DNA of 64,000 nt. It comes from Saccharofermentans sp. GTDB taxonomy: Bacteria; Bacillota; Clostridia; Saccharofermentanales; Saccharofermentanaceae. The position numbers and the translations under genes are program-made. Numbering within the stretch: the stretch's first letter is position 1; each line of letters starts with the position of its first letter. Positions 55,889-64,000 of the stretch are shown here, in pieces. The stretch covers positions 45,851 to 109,850 of the forward strand of contig JAKSRJ010000003.1 of the NCBI GenBank assembly GCA_024403715.1. Reading direction: 5' to 3'. Below the pieces are notes generated by a model. The model ran no database searches, had not been told where the DNA came from, and saw only the letters and a program-made list of their open reading frames with translations.

Positions 55889-56095
55889 ATGGCAGTTACA
55901 AAAGATACCATTATCGGTGATGTAGTTATGGAGAATCAGGACATCGCTCCTATCCTCATGAATTCTGGTCTTCATTGCCTCGGTTGCGTTATGGCAACAG
56001 GTGAGACAATTGAGGAAGCTTGCATGGTTCACGGTCTTGATGCTGATGAACTCGTAAATTCTATCAACGAATTTCTTGCTAGTAAGGAAGCTTAA
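55889..56095 (+). CDS. DUF1858 domain protein
   Basis: 68 residues of the DUF1858 family. The conserved CLGC motif (about residues 33-36) is the redox-disulfide pair typical of this family, often seen near hybrid-cluster proteins in anaerobes. GGAGG precedes the ATG at 9 bases. The gene is convergent with the histidine kinase and overlaps its stop by 4 bases. Redox role inferred from the family. Confidence 0.85.
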   Translation: MAVTKDTIIGDVVMENQDIAPILMNSGLHCLGCVMATGETIEEACMVHGLDADELVNSINEFLASKEA

Positions 56096-58257
56096 TTATA
56101 AGTAGCCTTCATCGTTATGTGGAATATTGTTCCCGTACCGATAGTACTTTCAACTGTAATTTGGGCATCGTGATGGTCGATAATCGTTTTTACGATTGAT
56201 AGACCTATACCGGTGCCTTTTATATTTTGTCCAGAATTCTTCGCTCTGTAGAATCTATCGAAGATGTTAGCAATCTCGTTTTCTGGAATGCCAATACCAT
56301 TGTCGATAATATCAATTTTTACAACCTGAGAAGATAGGTCTTTGGAATCACCTTCTCTCCATGCTTTTACAGTAATCTCTGCTTCTTCAAAAGTGTAGTT
56401 AATAGCATTAGAGATTAGGTTCTCAAATACACGACTTATCTTTTTTGGATCTGCTCTTACAATAAGAGGATCTGTGTCTGGAATGCTTAAAGACAAACAC
56501 TTCTTTGTATGCTCTAGATCTGATTCATACATCATACAGATCTCATCGAGAAGTTCAGATATAGATACATCAGTAAACTGGAATTCGTTGGAGTTAGATT
56601 CAAGTCTTGTAAGCTCGACGATATCAGAAATAATCTGTTCCATCTGGGTTGCTCTCTTGATGATATTGCTGAGGTAGTTTTTACGCTGAGTATCATTCAT
56701 TTTCTCGCCTGTCGCTAATAACAATTCAGCGTATCCTCTGATAGCAGTAATAGGGGTTCTTAGGTCGTGAGATACGTTAGAAAGTACATTCTTACGTGCT
56801 GCTTCATTTTCCATAAGACGCTTGTTAGTATTAAACAAATCTCGGTTTATTTCAGATATGTGTTGAGTCTTTTCTTTTACGAGATGCTGCATACGTTTGT
56901 TAGTATCTTCAAGCTCACGAGACTGAATTACATATCTTACGATGTAATAAATCTCTACAACTAAGTTAACAATGATGAAGGAGAAAGAATAAGAAGGTAC
57001 ATCATAGATACCGCTTGGTATAGCATACACGTTGAAGAAGAAGAGTACATAGCATGTTAACGCGGTAGAACCAAATATGATGTTGCCACCATGGTTATAG
57101 ATAGAAATCATCAGTATTATACTTATAACATATACCGCTATAGAAAAAACTATGCCTGTAATATGTGGAAAGTTGGTGCCTAAAACATCTTGATTAAATA
57201 CAACTATAACGATAAATGAGAGACCAACAATTGTAACTATTGCAGGTAAGATTTTATTAATTACAGTGCCCTTACCATCGTTACTTGAGGATCTCAAGAT
57301 AGCATTCATGAATAAGAATGTGAAAATGGAAATGATTATTAAAGTTACATACTTTGTAACTTCTCTAATGACGGATGTTTGAGTTATAAAATGACAATCT
57401 ACAAAAGTGTATGCTAGTACAAACAATTCGATAATGATAAGCAGATATACACTAGATTTATGCTTGTACGTACGTGAAATTAAAAGTCCACCAACAAGGA
57501 GAAAGAAGAATAGTGTAACCTGTATTGCATACCAAAGTGTCGGTACGACTACAAATTTATAAGAATCACCAGCGTCAGCTATGGAAGGCAAGCCGAGAAT
57601 ACCAGGGTTATATAAAGTCTCACTGGCACTTACCGCGATTATTAGTTTTGCATCGCCATTTTCATCAGGGATAATTGGCACATGACCATAGCCAAAGCCT
57701 AGAGAAGAAGTCCATTCATCAACTCGGTTCCACATAGTACCAAGCTTTACACCGTTACAATAAACTACAACAAGACCATTAGCTTCAGGTATATTAAGGT
57801 GATACGTCGCTTCAGGTGTATTAAAATGCACCGTACTCATATATAATGCTGTGATTTTATGCTTGCCATCACGCTCATAAAGTTTAAATACAGGTTCTCC
57901 ATCACAGTTTTGCCACGTAGCATTAGGACCTAAGTTCTCCCAACCATTACTTGGAGATATTGATACATTATCAGCATGCGGAACATAAATGTAATCTTCA
58001 TACTCAAAGCTACCGTTATCGATATCAGAATAATCTATATTAGGGACGAATATCCATCCTTCTCCTAGTATCGCGGATTCGCTAGGTAAGCTGTTTAAAT
58101 CAGTAATTACGAAGTTTCCACTGCCAACAGAAAAACCCGAATCTTGGCGCGCATTAATTCCATACATAGCGTATGAGAATAATATGCAGGCCAGACTAAA
58201 AAGCAGCACCAGAAGGAGCTGCTTTGATGGTCTAGAATGTCGTCTTCTTTTTGCCAC
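56092..58257 (-). CDS. Sensor histidine kinase, 7TMR-DISM type
   Basis: 721 residues. An N-terminal membrane helix (about 13-30) and an extracellular jelly-roll-like domain (about 35-230) precede seven membrane helices (about 235-435), which together resemble a 7TMR-DISM sensor. The phospho-acceptor is H497 in SNVSHDLRTPITAIRGY, and the ATP domain (about 600-720) has N-box LISNAINY, DNGIGI and GTGIGLSIVK. The extracellular part may bind a carbohydrate. It is 11 bases after its response regulator gene; together they form a two-component system. The signal is unknown. Confidence 0.92.
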   Translation of the reverse strand: MAKRRRHSRPSKQLLLVLLFSLACILFSYAMYGINARQDSGFSVGSGNFVITDLNSLPSESAILGEGWIFVPNIDYSDIDNGSFEYEDYIYVPHADNVSISPSNGWENLGPNATWQNCDGEPVFKLYERDGKHKITALYMSTVHFNTPEATYHLNIPEANGLVVVYCNGVKLGTMWNRVDEWTSSLGFGYGHVPIIPDENGDAKLIIAVSASETLYNPGILGLPSIADAGDSYKFVVVPTLWYAIQVTLFFFLLVGGLLISRTYKHKSSVYLLIIIELFVLAYTFVDCHFITQTSVIREVTKYVTLIIISIFTFLFMNAILRSSSNDGKGTVINKILPAIVTIVGLSFIVIVVFNQDVLGTNFPHITGIVFSIAVYVISIILMISIYNHGGNIIFGSTALTCYVLFFFNVYAIPSGIYDVPSYSFSFIIVNLVVEIYYIVRYVIQSRELEDTNKRMQHLVKEKTQHISEINRDLFNTNKRLMENEAARKNVLSNVSHDLRTPITAIRGYAELLLATGEKMNDTQRKNYLSNIIKRATQMEQIISDIVELTRLESNSNEFQFTDVSISELLDEICMMYESDLEHTKKCLSLSIPDTDPLIVRADPKKISRVFENLISNAINYTFEEAEITVKAWREGDSKDLSSQVVKIDIIDNGIGIPENEIANIFDRFYRAKNSGQNIKGTGIGLSIVKTIIDHHDAQITVESTIGTGTIFHITMKATYN

Positions 58258-58268
58258 GAAACCCCTAA

Positions 58269-58979
58269 TTAGAATTCGTTATGAAGACTGTTCTTTACAG
58301 GTGGATTAGCGAATGAGTAACCGATACCCCACTCTGTCTTAACAAATGTAATCTCAGGTGCAATCTTATCCATCTTCTTACGGAGATAGGAGATATTAAC
58401 CATTACGAGGTGGTTGTCACATGGTGTGTCATTACCCCATACGTGCGCATAAATTCTAGCGAAAGGCACGATTACGTTAGGTGTCTCTGCAAGAAGTCTT
58501 AGAATATCGAACTCTCTGTTTGTGAGGTGAACTGGAATATCCTTCAAGGTAACCTCACGTGTCTTGATATTAATCTTAAGAGGTGGGAATTCCATAAGGA
58601 AGCCCTCAGACTTCATATTACGTCTGATGTGAGCATTGATTCTCAGTGAAAGCTCTGGGAGGGAATATGGCTTTGTGATGTAGTCATCAGCACCAGCCTT
58701 AAAACCTACAACCTTATCTTCAGCCTGCTCTCTTGCAGTGAGGAAGATAATTGGAGCGCTGGAGTATACTTGAATTTTAGGAGGAAGCTCAAATGCACTT
58801 CCATCAGGGAGCATAACATCCAAAACAATACAGTCAAAGTTGTATGTCTGCACCTTTTCCATTGTCTGAGCAATAGTAGTAGCTGTTACAACCTCATATC
58901 CCTCGCCCTCAAGGAAAGTCTTATTAATCTCCAGAATATCTGTATCATCATCAACAAGAAGAAGTCTGAACTGATCCAT
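58269..58979 (-). CDS. OmpR/PhoB family response regulator
   Basis: 236 residues. Receiver domain (about 5-115) with the acidic pocket D10-D12, the phospho-acceptor D54 in IVLDVMLPDG and K in ITKPYS. A winged-helix domain (about 135-228) has LTNREFDILRLL and RIYAHVWGND. It is the first gene of the pair with the DISM-type histidine kinase. Promoter at 59042-59070 (minus). The target genes are not visible. Confidence 0.95.
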   Translation of the reverse strand: MDQFRLLLVDDDTDILEINKTFLEGEGYEVVTATTIAQTMEKVQTYNFDCIVLDVMLPDGSAFELPPKIQVYSSAPIIFLTAREQAEDKVVGFKAGADDYITKPYSLPELSLRINAHIRRNMKSEGFLMEFPPLKINIKTREVTLKDIPVHLTNREFDILRLLAETPNVIVPFARIYAHVWGNDTPCDNHLVMVNISYLRKKMDKIAPEITFVKTEWGIGYSFANPPVKNSLHNEF

Positions 58980-59041
58980 TGTGTTTCCTCCTTAAATTGT
59001 TCGTTTAATATTTATAAGATTCTTTTATAACTATAAAGAAT

Positions 59042-59070
59042 AGTATAAGAAGTAAAATCATAAAATGCAA
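59042..59070 (-). promoter_or_regulatory. Response regulator promoter
   Basis: On minus, TTGCAT (59070-59065), exactly 17 bp, TATACT (59047-59042). Confidence 0.78.
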
Positions 59071-59093
59071 CACAACATTATGTAAACAATTCA

Positions 59094-59099
59094 TATAAT
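59094..59099 (+). promoter_or_regulatory. dinB -10, close to the start codon
   Basis: TATAAT ends 8 bases before the ATG at 59108, with no Shine-Dalgarno beyond a short TAGG; the message may be leaderless or nearly so. No clear -35 or LexA-type box is visible. Confidence 0.5.
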
Positions 59100-59107
59100 A
59101 TATAGGT

Positions 59108-60361
59108 ATGTCACGAGTAATTTTTCATATTGACCAGAACTGTTATTTTGCTTCTGTTGAGATGATATCTCATCCAGAATATAAGAACGTGCCAATGGCA
59201 GTAACAGGTGACGCTTCTAAGCGCCATGGCATTATCTTGGCAAAAAATGAACTTGCCAAGAAAGCTGGTGTAAAAACAGCTGAAGCGATTTGGCAAGCGG
59301 AGCAGAAGTGTCCTGGGCTTGTGAAGGTTAGTGCTCACTACGATAAGTATACTTTTTATTCCTGTAAGCTACGTGAGCTATATGAAGAATATACAGATAA
59401 GGTGGAGCCTTTCGGGCTTGATGAGTGCTGGCTTGATTTGACAGAATCAATTGGCGATAGAGATCCTAAGGAAGTTGCTGATGAGATACGAAGCAGAGTA
59501 AAAAGCCAGTTTAAGCTTACTTGTTCTATTGGGGTTAGCTTTAATAAGGTTTTTGCAAAGCTTGGATCAGACTATAAAAAGCCTGATGCTACTACGGTTA
59601 TAACGGAGGAAAACTTTCGAGATGTTGTTTGGCCCTTGCCAGCTGCGGATTTGCTTTTTGTAGGACGTAAGACTGCGGAGAGATTAAGACAGGTTAACTT
59701 AAGAACTATAGGTGATGTTGCTAAGGCTAATCCTGAGTTTTTGACAGACTATCTTGGTAAAGCTGGAATCGATATTTGGAATAATGCGAATGGCCTAGAT
59801 AATTCTATTGTTGCTGATAGTGACTACGAGCGAGAATTAAAGTCCGTTGGTAATTCTATGACAACTCCTGCGGATATTATTGATAGAAGACATGCGTCAG
59901 GAACATTTAGAACATTAAGTGCTACTGTAGCATCTAGACTTCGTAAGCATAGACTTATGGGTACTTGTGTGCAGATAACAGTTCGAGATAAAAATCTCGC
60001 GACCTATGAGCACCAGATGATGCTTTATGAGCCTACCGATAGTGAGAAGGTAATTTATGATGCTGCTATGAAGCTATTTGATGAGTCTTATGATTGGCAT
60101 GCATCAATAAGAACTGTCGGGGTTAGATGTACTAAGCTTGTACCAGTGGGTAGTGGCGTGCAGATATCGATGTTTCCTGAATCGGAGGCTTTTAATAAAC
60201 CTGAAAATAAGAATCTTACCAAGGCTATCGATAGTCTTAATTCTCGCTTTGGAGCAGGTACGGTTAAGTCATGTGCTGAACTTGAAGGTGTAAGTAGTCC
60301 TAACTTTAATCCAGATTTGCACGACGGTGGTATTACTTCAGGGAAGAGGTCTCCATTATGA
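59108..60361 (+). CDS. dinB: DNA polymerase IV
   Basis: 417 residues. An error-prone Y-family polymerase for damaged templates. Catalytic acids are D9 in FHIDQNCYF and D105/E106 in GLDECWLD; the usual HIDMD is HIDQN here, as in several clostridial members. The little-finger domain (about 230-350) follows. It overlaps the radical SAM gene by 4 bases. The start lies just after a -10, and it is divergent from the two-component system. Confidence 0.94.
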   Translation: MSRVIFHIDQNCYFASVEMISHPEYKNVPMAVTGDASKRHGIILAKNELAKKAGVKTAEAIWQAEQKCPGLVKVSAHYDKYTFYSCKLRELYEEYTDKVEPFGLDECWLDLTESIGDRDPKEVADEIRSRVKSQFKLTCSIGVSFNKVFAKLGSDYKKPDATTVITEENFRDVVWPLPAADLLFVGRKTAERLRQVNLRTIGDVAKANPEFLTDYLGKAGIDIWNNANGLDNSIVADSDYERELKSVGNSMTTPADIIDRRHASGTFRTLSATVASRLRKHRLMGTCVQITVRDKNLATYEHQMMLYEPTDSEKVIYDAAMKLFDESYDWHASIRTVGVRCTKLVPVGSGVQISMFPESEAFNKPENKNLTKAIDSLNSRFGAGTVKSCAELEGVSSPNFNPDLHDGGITSGKRSPL

Positions 60362-61233
60362 CAATCTGGGCTAATGAATACTTTAAAAACAAGTTTGGGC
60401 ACAAGATGTATAAGGCATCTATAAGCCTTAATGTGACGTGTCCTAATCGTGATGGGAAGGCAGGAGTCGGAGGCTGTAGTTTTTGCTCTGCAATGGGGTC
60501 AGGTGAGTTTGCTTCTAGTTCTATGTCGAGTGTGACAAAGCAGATTGATTCAGCGATAAATCTAGTGGCACATAAAGTTCCTAAAAGCACGGGTTATATT
60601 GCATATTTTCAAAGCTTTACTAGCACTTACTGTGATGCGTCGTATTTACGTGATTCTATCGAAGAAGCGATGAATCATCCTATGGTCGAAGCTATAGCTA
60701 TTGGTACTAGACCTGACTGTCTTGGGAATGAGATTTTAGATGTGCTAGAGGCAGCAAACAGTCGCATGCCCTTGTATGTCGAATTAGGCCTTCAAACTAA
60801 GGATGATGAGGTGGCAAAAAGTTTTAATCGTTGTTATGAGACCTCAGTATATGAGAAGGCTGTTAAGGATCTAAAATCAGTTGGAATTAATGTGATTACC
60901 CATGTGATTTTTGGCCTTCCTGGCGAGTCAAATGAGATGATGCTTGATACGGTTAGGTTTGTAAAAAAATGTGGTACAGATGGCATTAAGTTTACTTGCC
61001 TATATGTACTTAAAAATACCATTTATGAAAAGCTTTATGATGTAGGCAAAATTGAAGTTCTAGAACAGGACGAGTATTTTGATATTGTCCAAAAAGCACT
61101 TAATATTATTGGCGATGAGATAGTAGTTCACAGAGTAACTGGCGACGGACCAAAATCTCTTCTTATTGCGCCAATGTGGACTGCGAATAAGAGAACGGTT
61201 GTAAACTATATTAATTCAAGATTTAAGAGGTAA
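60358..61233 (+). CDS. Radical SAM protein, TIGR01212/YhcC family
   Basis: 291 residues. The Fe-S cysteines are C28, C40 and C43 (TCPNRDGKAGVGGCSFC), the spacing typical of the TIGR01212 family rather than of CxxxCxxC. The fold has GYIAYFQSFTSTYC and GLPGESNEMM. The family's substrate is unknown. It starts inside the dinB stop (ATGA) and precedes the small membrane gene by 2 bases. Confidence 0.93.
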   Translation: MTIWANEYFKNKFGHKMYKASISLNVTCPNRDGKAGVGGCSFCSAMGSGEFASSSMSSVTKQIDSAINLVAHKVPKSTGYIAYFQSFTSTYCDASYLRDSIEEAMNHPMVEAIAIGTRPDCLGNEILDVLEAANSRMPLYVELGLQTKDDEVAKSFNRCYETSVYEKAVKDLKSVGINVITHVIFGLPGESNEMMLDTVRFVKKCGTDGIKFTCLYVLKNTIYEKLYDVGKIEVLEQDEYFDIVQKALNIIGDEIVVHRVTGDGPKSLLIAPMWTANKRTVVNYINSRFKR

Positions 61234-61235
61234 TT

Positions 61236-61604
61236 ATGAAAAAATACATACTCGAATACATGAATGTAATAGATACTTTTATCTCTGTCGAGATGCCTAC
61301 AGCTAGCCTTGAACGTAAGCAGGAAGTATTAGCTGAGTTTTTAACAAAAATACAGTTTTTTCAGCACGAGAGATTAATCCATCTTATAGTCACTGTTTTA
61401 TTCGCTCTTCTTGAGATGAGTGCGGTTTATGTAAGTATGATTAGTCCTTCATTGCCATCGGTAGCATTAAGTCTGATGTTCCTCGTGTTGTTAGTTCCCT
61501 ATATATTTTTTTATGAGTTTCTAGAGAATGAAGTCCAGAAAATGTACCTAAAAAGAGATGTAATAGTTGAGAGCTGTAAAGGTTCTAATTCATCCAAATC
61601 GTAA
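61236..61604 (+). CDS. Small membrane protein, hypothetical
   Basis: 122 residues. A helical, charged N-terminus (about 1-45) is followed by two membrane helices (about 48-70 and 74-96) and a charged tail. Family not recognised. The start is 2 bases after the radical SAM stop, with AAGAGG before it, so it belongs to the dinB operon. It ends 13 bases from the convergent peptidase gene. Confidence 0.65.
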   Translation: MKKYILEYMNVIDTFISVEMPTASLERKQEVLAEFLTKIQFFQHERLIHLIVTVLFALLEMSAVYVSMISPSLPSVALSLMFLVLLVPYIFFYEFLENEVQKMYLKRDVIVESCKGSNSSKS

Positions 61605-61617
61605 ACGGATAACTGTA

Positions 61618-62931
61618 TTAGTAAATAGCTTTAATGCAGCAATTGTTAGGTGTGAAGTCGATTCCAAGAATTTCTTGAATGTTTTCTGAAGACATATCAA
61701 TCCACTCTCCTTCAACTAGCACGAATGACTCTCCTTCGTTACAGTTGGCGCGGAATTCATACGATTCGAATACATAAGCTTCTCCCTCTACAGGTGCGGA
61801 TGTATCGTAAGTAATGACGATAGAGTAATCTGATACTTCGACTGGCTCATCAAGAATTACTGTGTGGTAGCCATTAACAGGGAAGAAAGCATCCTGCTCA
61901 TAAATTACATTTTGCATGGAAGCATCGCAGATAGCGATATGAATGCCCTGGTTAAGACATGTGGTATCAGTTCCTACCGCTCTTAAAACTCCTGATTCGT
62001 GGAAAACATTTGCTGTTGTAATTGTCTCTGTACCAAGATCTAAGATATCTTCATTACCCCAGTCGTAGGACAGAACGTGGTCATATTCATCAGAAATAAT
62101 CATTACAGTAGGTGACTCCAGCGGCATATCATAGGATACCCAGTAAAAACCTCCGTTACCCCATGAACCGCCGTGAGTATTCTGGCAAAGCCATGCACCA
62201 TCCTGACTTGCTTCGTATGCGAAATACTCACGAGGGAAATTATCATCCCAGCCAACAATTGAAACCTCATGATCAAAGATCTCAGCGATATATTCAGGTG
62301 CATTGAAGGTAAAATAGTCTTCGAAGAATCTTAAGTAAGTATCACCGTTAGTATCATTAATTCCAACGCACATAGCGCCGTTCTCGCGAATTGCATTTTG
62401 AATTGTCTCGATATCTCTGTACACATTGTCATACATAGTGGCATCCATGAGAATGTAATCGCTCCAGCCATTAGACAAAGTCTCGACGATTTGCCAGTTC
62501 CATCCGCCGATATCAAGGTGATATGCAGCAGGCACAAACCATCCTTCAGGCTTCTCATCACTAAAAACTTCGTTCAGCAGGTCTACTGGGTCTATCGATA
62601 TGTTCTCGCCGTTACGCCAGAGGTAAGATGACTCCATGGAAGTTGCAGCGCCCGTTACCCAGCATGTTCCTCTGACCTGAGTTTTTATTTCGGTGGCATT
62701 ACCTTCTTCGAACAGGTTAAAGTAGCCATCAGCACTATGCACATAAGGCTCGAAAGTTGTTTCTTCCGCTACTTCAGTTTCTTCTATAGAAGTTTCTGTT
62801 GTAGCTTCGACTTCTGCTTCTAGAGATTCTACAGCTGAAGATTCGAGTGTTGCCTGATTACTGCATGCTGTAACTGTAGATGCGAAACACATGCTGATAA
62901 TGATGCTGGATGCTATATGTTTTCTGTTCAT
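61618..62931 (-). CDS. Papain-like (C1) cysteine peptidase lipoprotein
   Basis: 437 residues. A lipobox TVTAC (C23) marks a lipoprotein, and an acidic Glu/Thr-rich linker (about 28-60) follows. The peptidase triad is C90 (QVRGTCWVTG; Q85 could be the oxyanion residue), H221 (DHEVSIVGWDD) and N251 (QNTHGGSWGNGGFYWV). The C-terminal part (about 290-430) is beta-rich and could be a lectin-like domain, as in bacterial surface C1 peptidases. Exported, cell-surface protease; substrate unknown. Divergent from an AraC regulator. Confidence 0.88.
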   Translation of the reverse strand: MNRKHIASSIIISMCFASTVTACSNQATLESSAVESLEAEVEATTETSIEETEVAEETTFEPYVHSADGYFNLFEEGNATEIKTQVRGTCWVTGAATSMESSYLWRNGENISIDPVDLLNEVFSDEKPEGWFVPAAYHLDIGGWNWQIVETLSNGWSDYILMDATMYDNVYRDIETIQNAIRENGAMCVGINDTNGDTYLRFFEDYFTFNAPEYIAEIFDHEVSIVGWDDNFPREYFAYEASQDGAWLCQNTHGGSWGNGGFYWVSYDMPLESPTVMIISDEYDHVLSYDWGNEDILDLGTETITTANVFHESGVLRAVGTDTTCLNQGIHIAICDASMQNVIYEQDAFFPVNGYHTVILDEPVEVSDYSIVITYDTSAPVEGEAYVFESYEFRANCNEGESFVLVEGEWIDMSSENIQEILGIDFTPNNCCIKAIY

Positions 62932-63059
62932 AAAAACCTCGTAATATCACAATATTTGTATAATGACTGGATTCTAACCTAATAAATAGTAGTATTTCCA
63001 CAAGAATATTGCTAAGATATATAACAATATTGTAAATTGCAGTCAAAGGTGATTAACGA
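62932..63059. promoter_or_regulatory. Divergent regulatory region with repeated AATATT boxes
   Basis: Three similar 11-base boxes are visible: CAATATTTGTA (62950-62960), GAATATTGCTA (63004-63014) and CAATATTGTAA (63025-63035). The last contains the palindrome ACAATATTGT. They may be binding sites for the adjacent AraC regulator. No clean promoter hexamer pair was identified. Confidence 0.5.
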
Positions 63060-63965
63060 ATGGATGAAGAAAATGTCTTTCATGAAGGCGATGAACTAGT
63101 AGTAGAGTTCAAAAGTCGAGACGATCATTCTGAAATCGTTAATTACGATAGCCCGACATTTCCGTGCTTCTCTTTTCCAGGCTTTCTAACAGGCGTCGAA
63201 CCATGGGTTCGTAATGCTCACTGGCATGAAGATATGGAGATTCTAACCGTTACCAGAGGCACTATGGTTTATAACGTTAATGGTAAGATTATAGAACTAA
63301 ATAAGGGTGATACGCTTTATGTGAATCCGAAGAATCTTCATTATTCCGACGGCCTTAATCACCAGTATAGCGAATATATTGTAATTGTTGCTCATCCACG
63401 GATTTTATCTGCGACAGCTGATGTTACCCGTGACTTTTTACTGCCAGTATTAACAGATGAGCGGTGTGAATATTTGCTTTTCAAAAACGGTACGCCTGAA
63501 GCAGCTGATATTTACAAGCAAAGCGAAATAATAATAAATAATCATGAAAATCCTCTTGAGATTACGCGAAGTTGGTTTAATATCTGGCACTATATTTTTG
63601 CTGAACATAGTAAGTCTAATGACAGTATAAGGACTTTGTCTTATAAAATAGATTCTGTTAAGGATATGATAGGGTTTATTCAGACTAATTATCAGAATAA
63701 AATCACACTTCAGGCTATCAGTAATAGTGGTAATGTGAGCAAATCTACATGCAATTATTTGTTCAAAGCGTGCACTGGTTATACACCTACTGATTATTTA
63801 ATTCGTTATCGCATAGATAAAGCTATCGAATTACTTAAAAACACCAATGAGAGTATCAGTAGTATTAGTGGCAGGTGTGGATTTAATAGCTCGAGCTATA
63901 TGACTGAACAGTTCGTAAGATGTATAGGACAGACTCCTCGTGAGTATAGGAAGAAATTGATATGA
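63060..63965 (+). CDS. AraC family regulator with cupin domain
   Basis: 301 residues. The N-terminal sensor is a cupin (about 40-125) with HWHEDMEILTVTRGTMVY and the GDTLYVNPKNLHY turn, as in sugar-responsive AraC proteins. Two HTH motifs occur near residues 215-290 (ITLQAISNSGNVSKSTCNYLFK; ISSISGRCGFNSSSYMTEQF), ending with TPREYRKK. It is divergent from the C1 peptidase gene and overlaps the next gene in an ATGA arrangement. It likely regulates the peptidase (inference). Confidence 0.92.
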   Translation: MDEENVFHEGDELVVEFKSRDDHSEIVNYDSPTFPCFSFPGFLTGVEPWVRNAHWHEDMEILTVTRGTMVYNVNGKIIELNKGDTLYVNPKNLHYSDGLNHQYSEYIVIVAHPRILSATADVTRDFLLPVLTDERCEYLLFKNGTPEAADIYKQSEIIINNHENPLEITRSWFNIWHYIFAEHSKSNDSIRTLSYKIDSVKDMIGFIQTNYQNKITLQAISNSGNVSKSTCNYLFKACTGYTPTDYLIRYRIDKAIELLKNTNESISSISGRCGFNSSSYMTEQFVRCIGQTPREYRKKLI

Positions 63966-64000
63966 GATTTGTTGGAATAAGACGAGTGTTTTCAACTGAA
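63962..64000 (+). CDS. Partial gene at the right edge
   Basis: Only 13 codons are in the window (MRFVGIRRVFSTE). The ATG overlaps the AraC stop (ATGA), so it probably is co-translated. Too short to assign a family. Confidence 0.5.
   Translation, partial: MRFVGIRRVFSTE

Noticed and set aside
1..64000. CRISPR arrays, prophage or insertion sequences
   Set aside because: No regularly spaced repeats, integrase, transposase or phage structural genes are present; the nested repeat at 14474-14740 is the only candidate mobile remnant.

Overview
The window is a dense, low-GC chromosomal segment of a Gram-positive anaerobe, most likely an uncultured member of the Clostridia (Bacillota). Supporting signs are strong GGAGG-type ribosome binding sites, a long-form HPF, RNase J, a NAD-dependent DNA ligase, a four-cysteine L32, a bifunctional Rel, a B12-dependent methionine synthase split from its activation domain, and a Spo0A-type DNA-binding domain. 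I see no rRNA, tRNA, CRISPR array, insertion sequence or prophage. Two genes are cut by the window edges.

Layout. 1-5352 (minus) is a surface-glycan type operon: FAD-dependent oxidoreductase, GT2 glycosyltransferase, polytopic membrane protein, SDR-like dehydratase and a partial sugar isomerase. 5459-14446 (plus) holds a WYL regulator, alaS, a HIT protein, the MetH activation domain, metH, trmB and gap. 14474-14740 is an unexplained nested inverted repeat between gap and hpf. 15509-18276 has a zinc-ribbon protein and a three-gene ABC importer (minus). 18398-33400 (plus) runs rpsU, recJ, rel, a secreted SH3/3D protein, rnj, proS, a transglutaminase/leucine-rich-repeat protein and an ABC exporter with a very long coiled-coil FtsX-like permease. 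33419-43733 (plus) has a lipoprotein cyclophilin, an AraC regulator, a COG2426 membrane protein, an RluA-type synthase, murI, DUF1934, rpmF, der, typA, mltG and a U32 peptidase. 43742-46802 (minus) carries a prepilin peptidase, a CPBP-like protein lacking its catalytic glutamates and an AI-2E family transporter. 47020-54666 has glgP, a candidate small RNA, a metallophosphoesterase, a PC4/YdbC protein, ligA, a 5-formyl-THF cyclo-ligase and membrane proteins. 54794-64000 has a stand-alone Spo0A_C-like protein, HU, DUF1858, a 7TM histidine kinase with its response regulator, DNA polymerase IV, a radical SAM protein, a papain-like lipoprotein and a divergent AraC regulator.

How it works together. 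Most genes are translation, stringent response, DNA repair, wall synthesis and central metabolism. Readable promoters are sigma-A like. Four of them (alaS, proS, rpmF, the response regulator) share a TTGCAW -35 with an exact 17-bp spacer. The accessory interest lies in the Spo0A_C orphan, the nested inverted repeat, the candidate small RNA, the hairpin between the Shine-Dalgarno and the start of glgP, the catalytically empty CPBP protein, and the divergent protease/AraC locus with repeated AATATT boxes. I did not find a clearly new multi-gene system.
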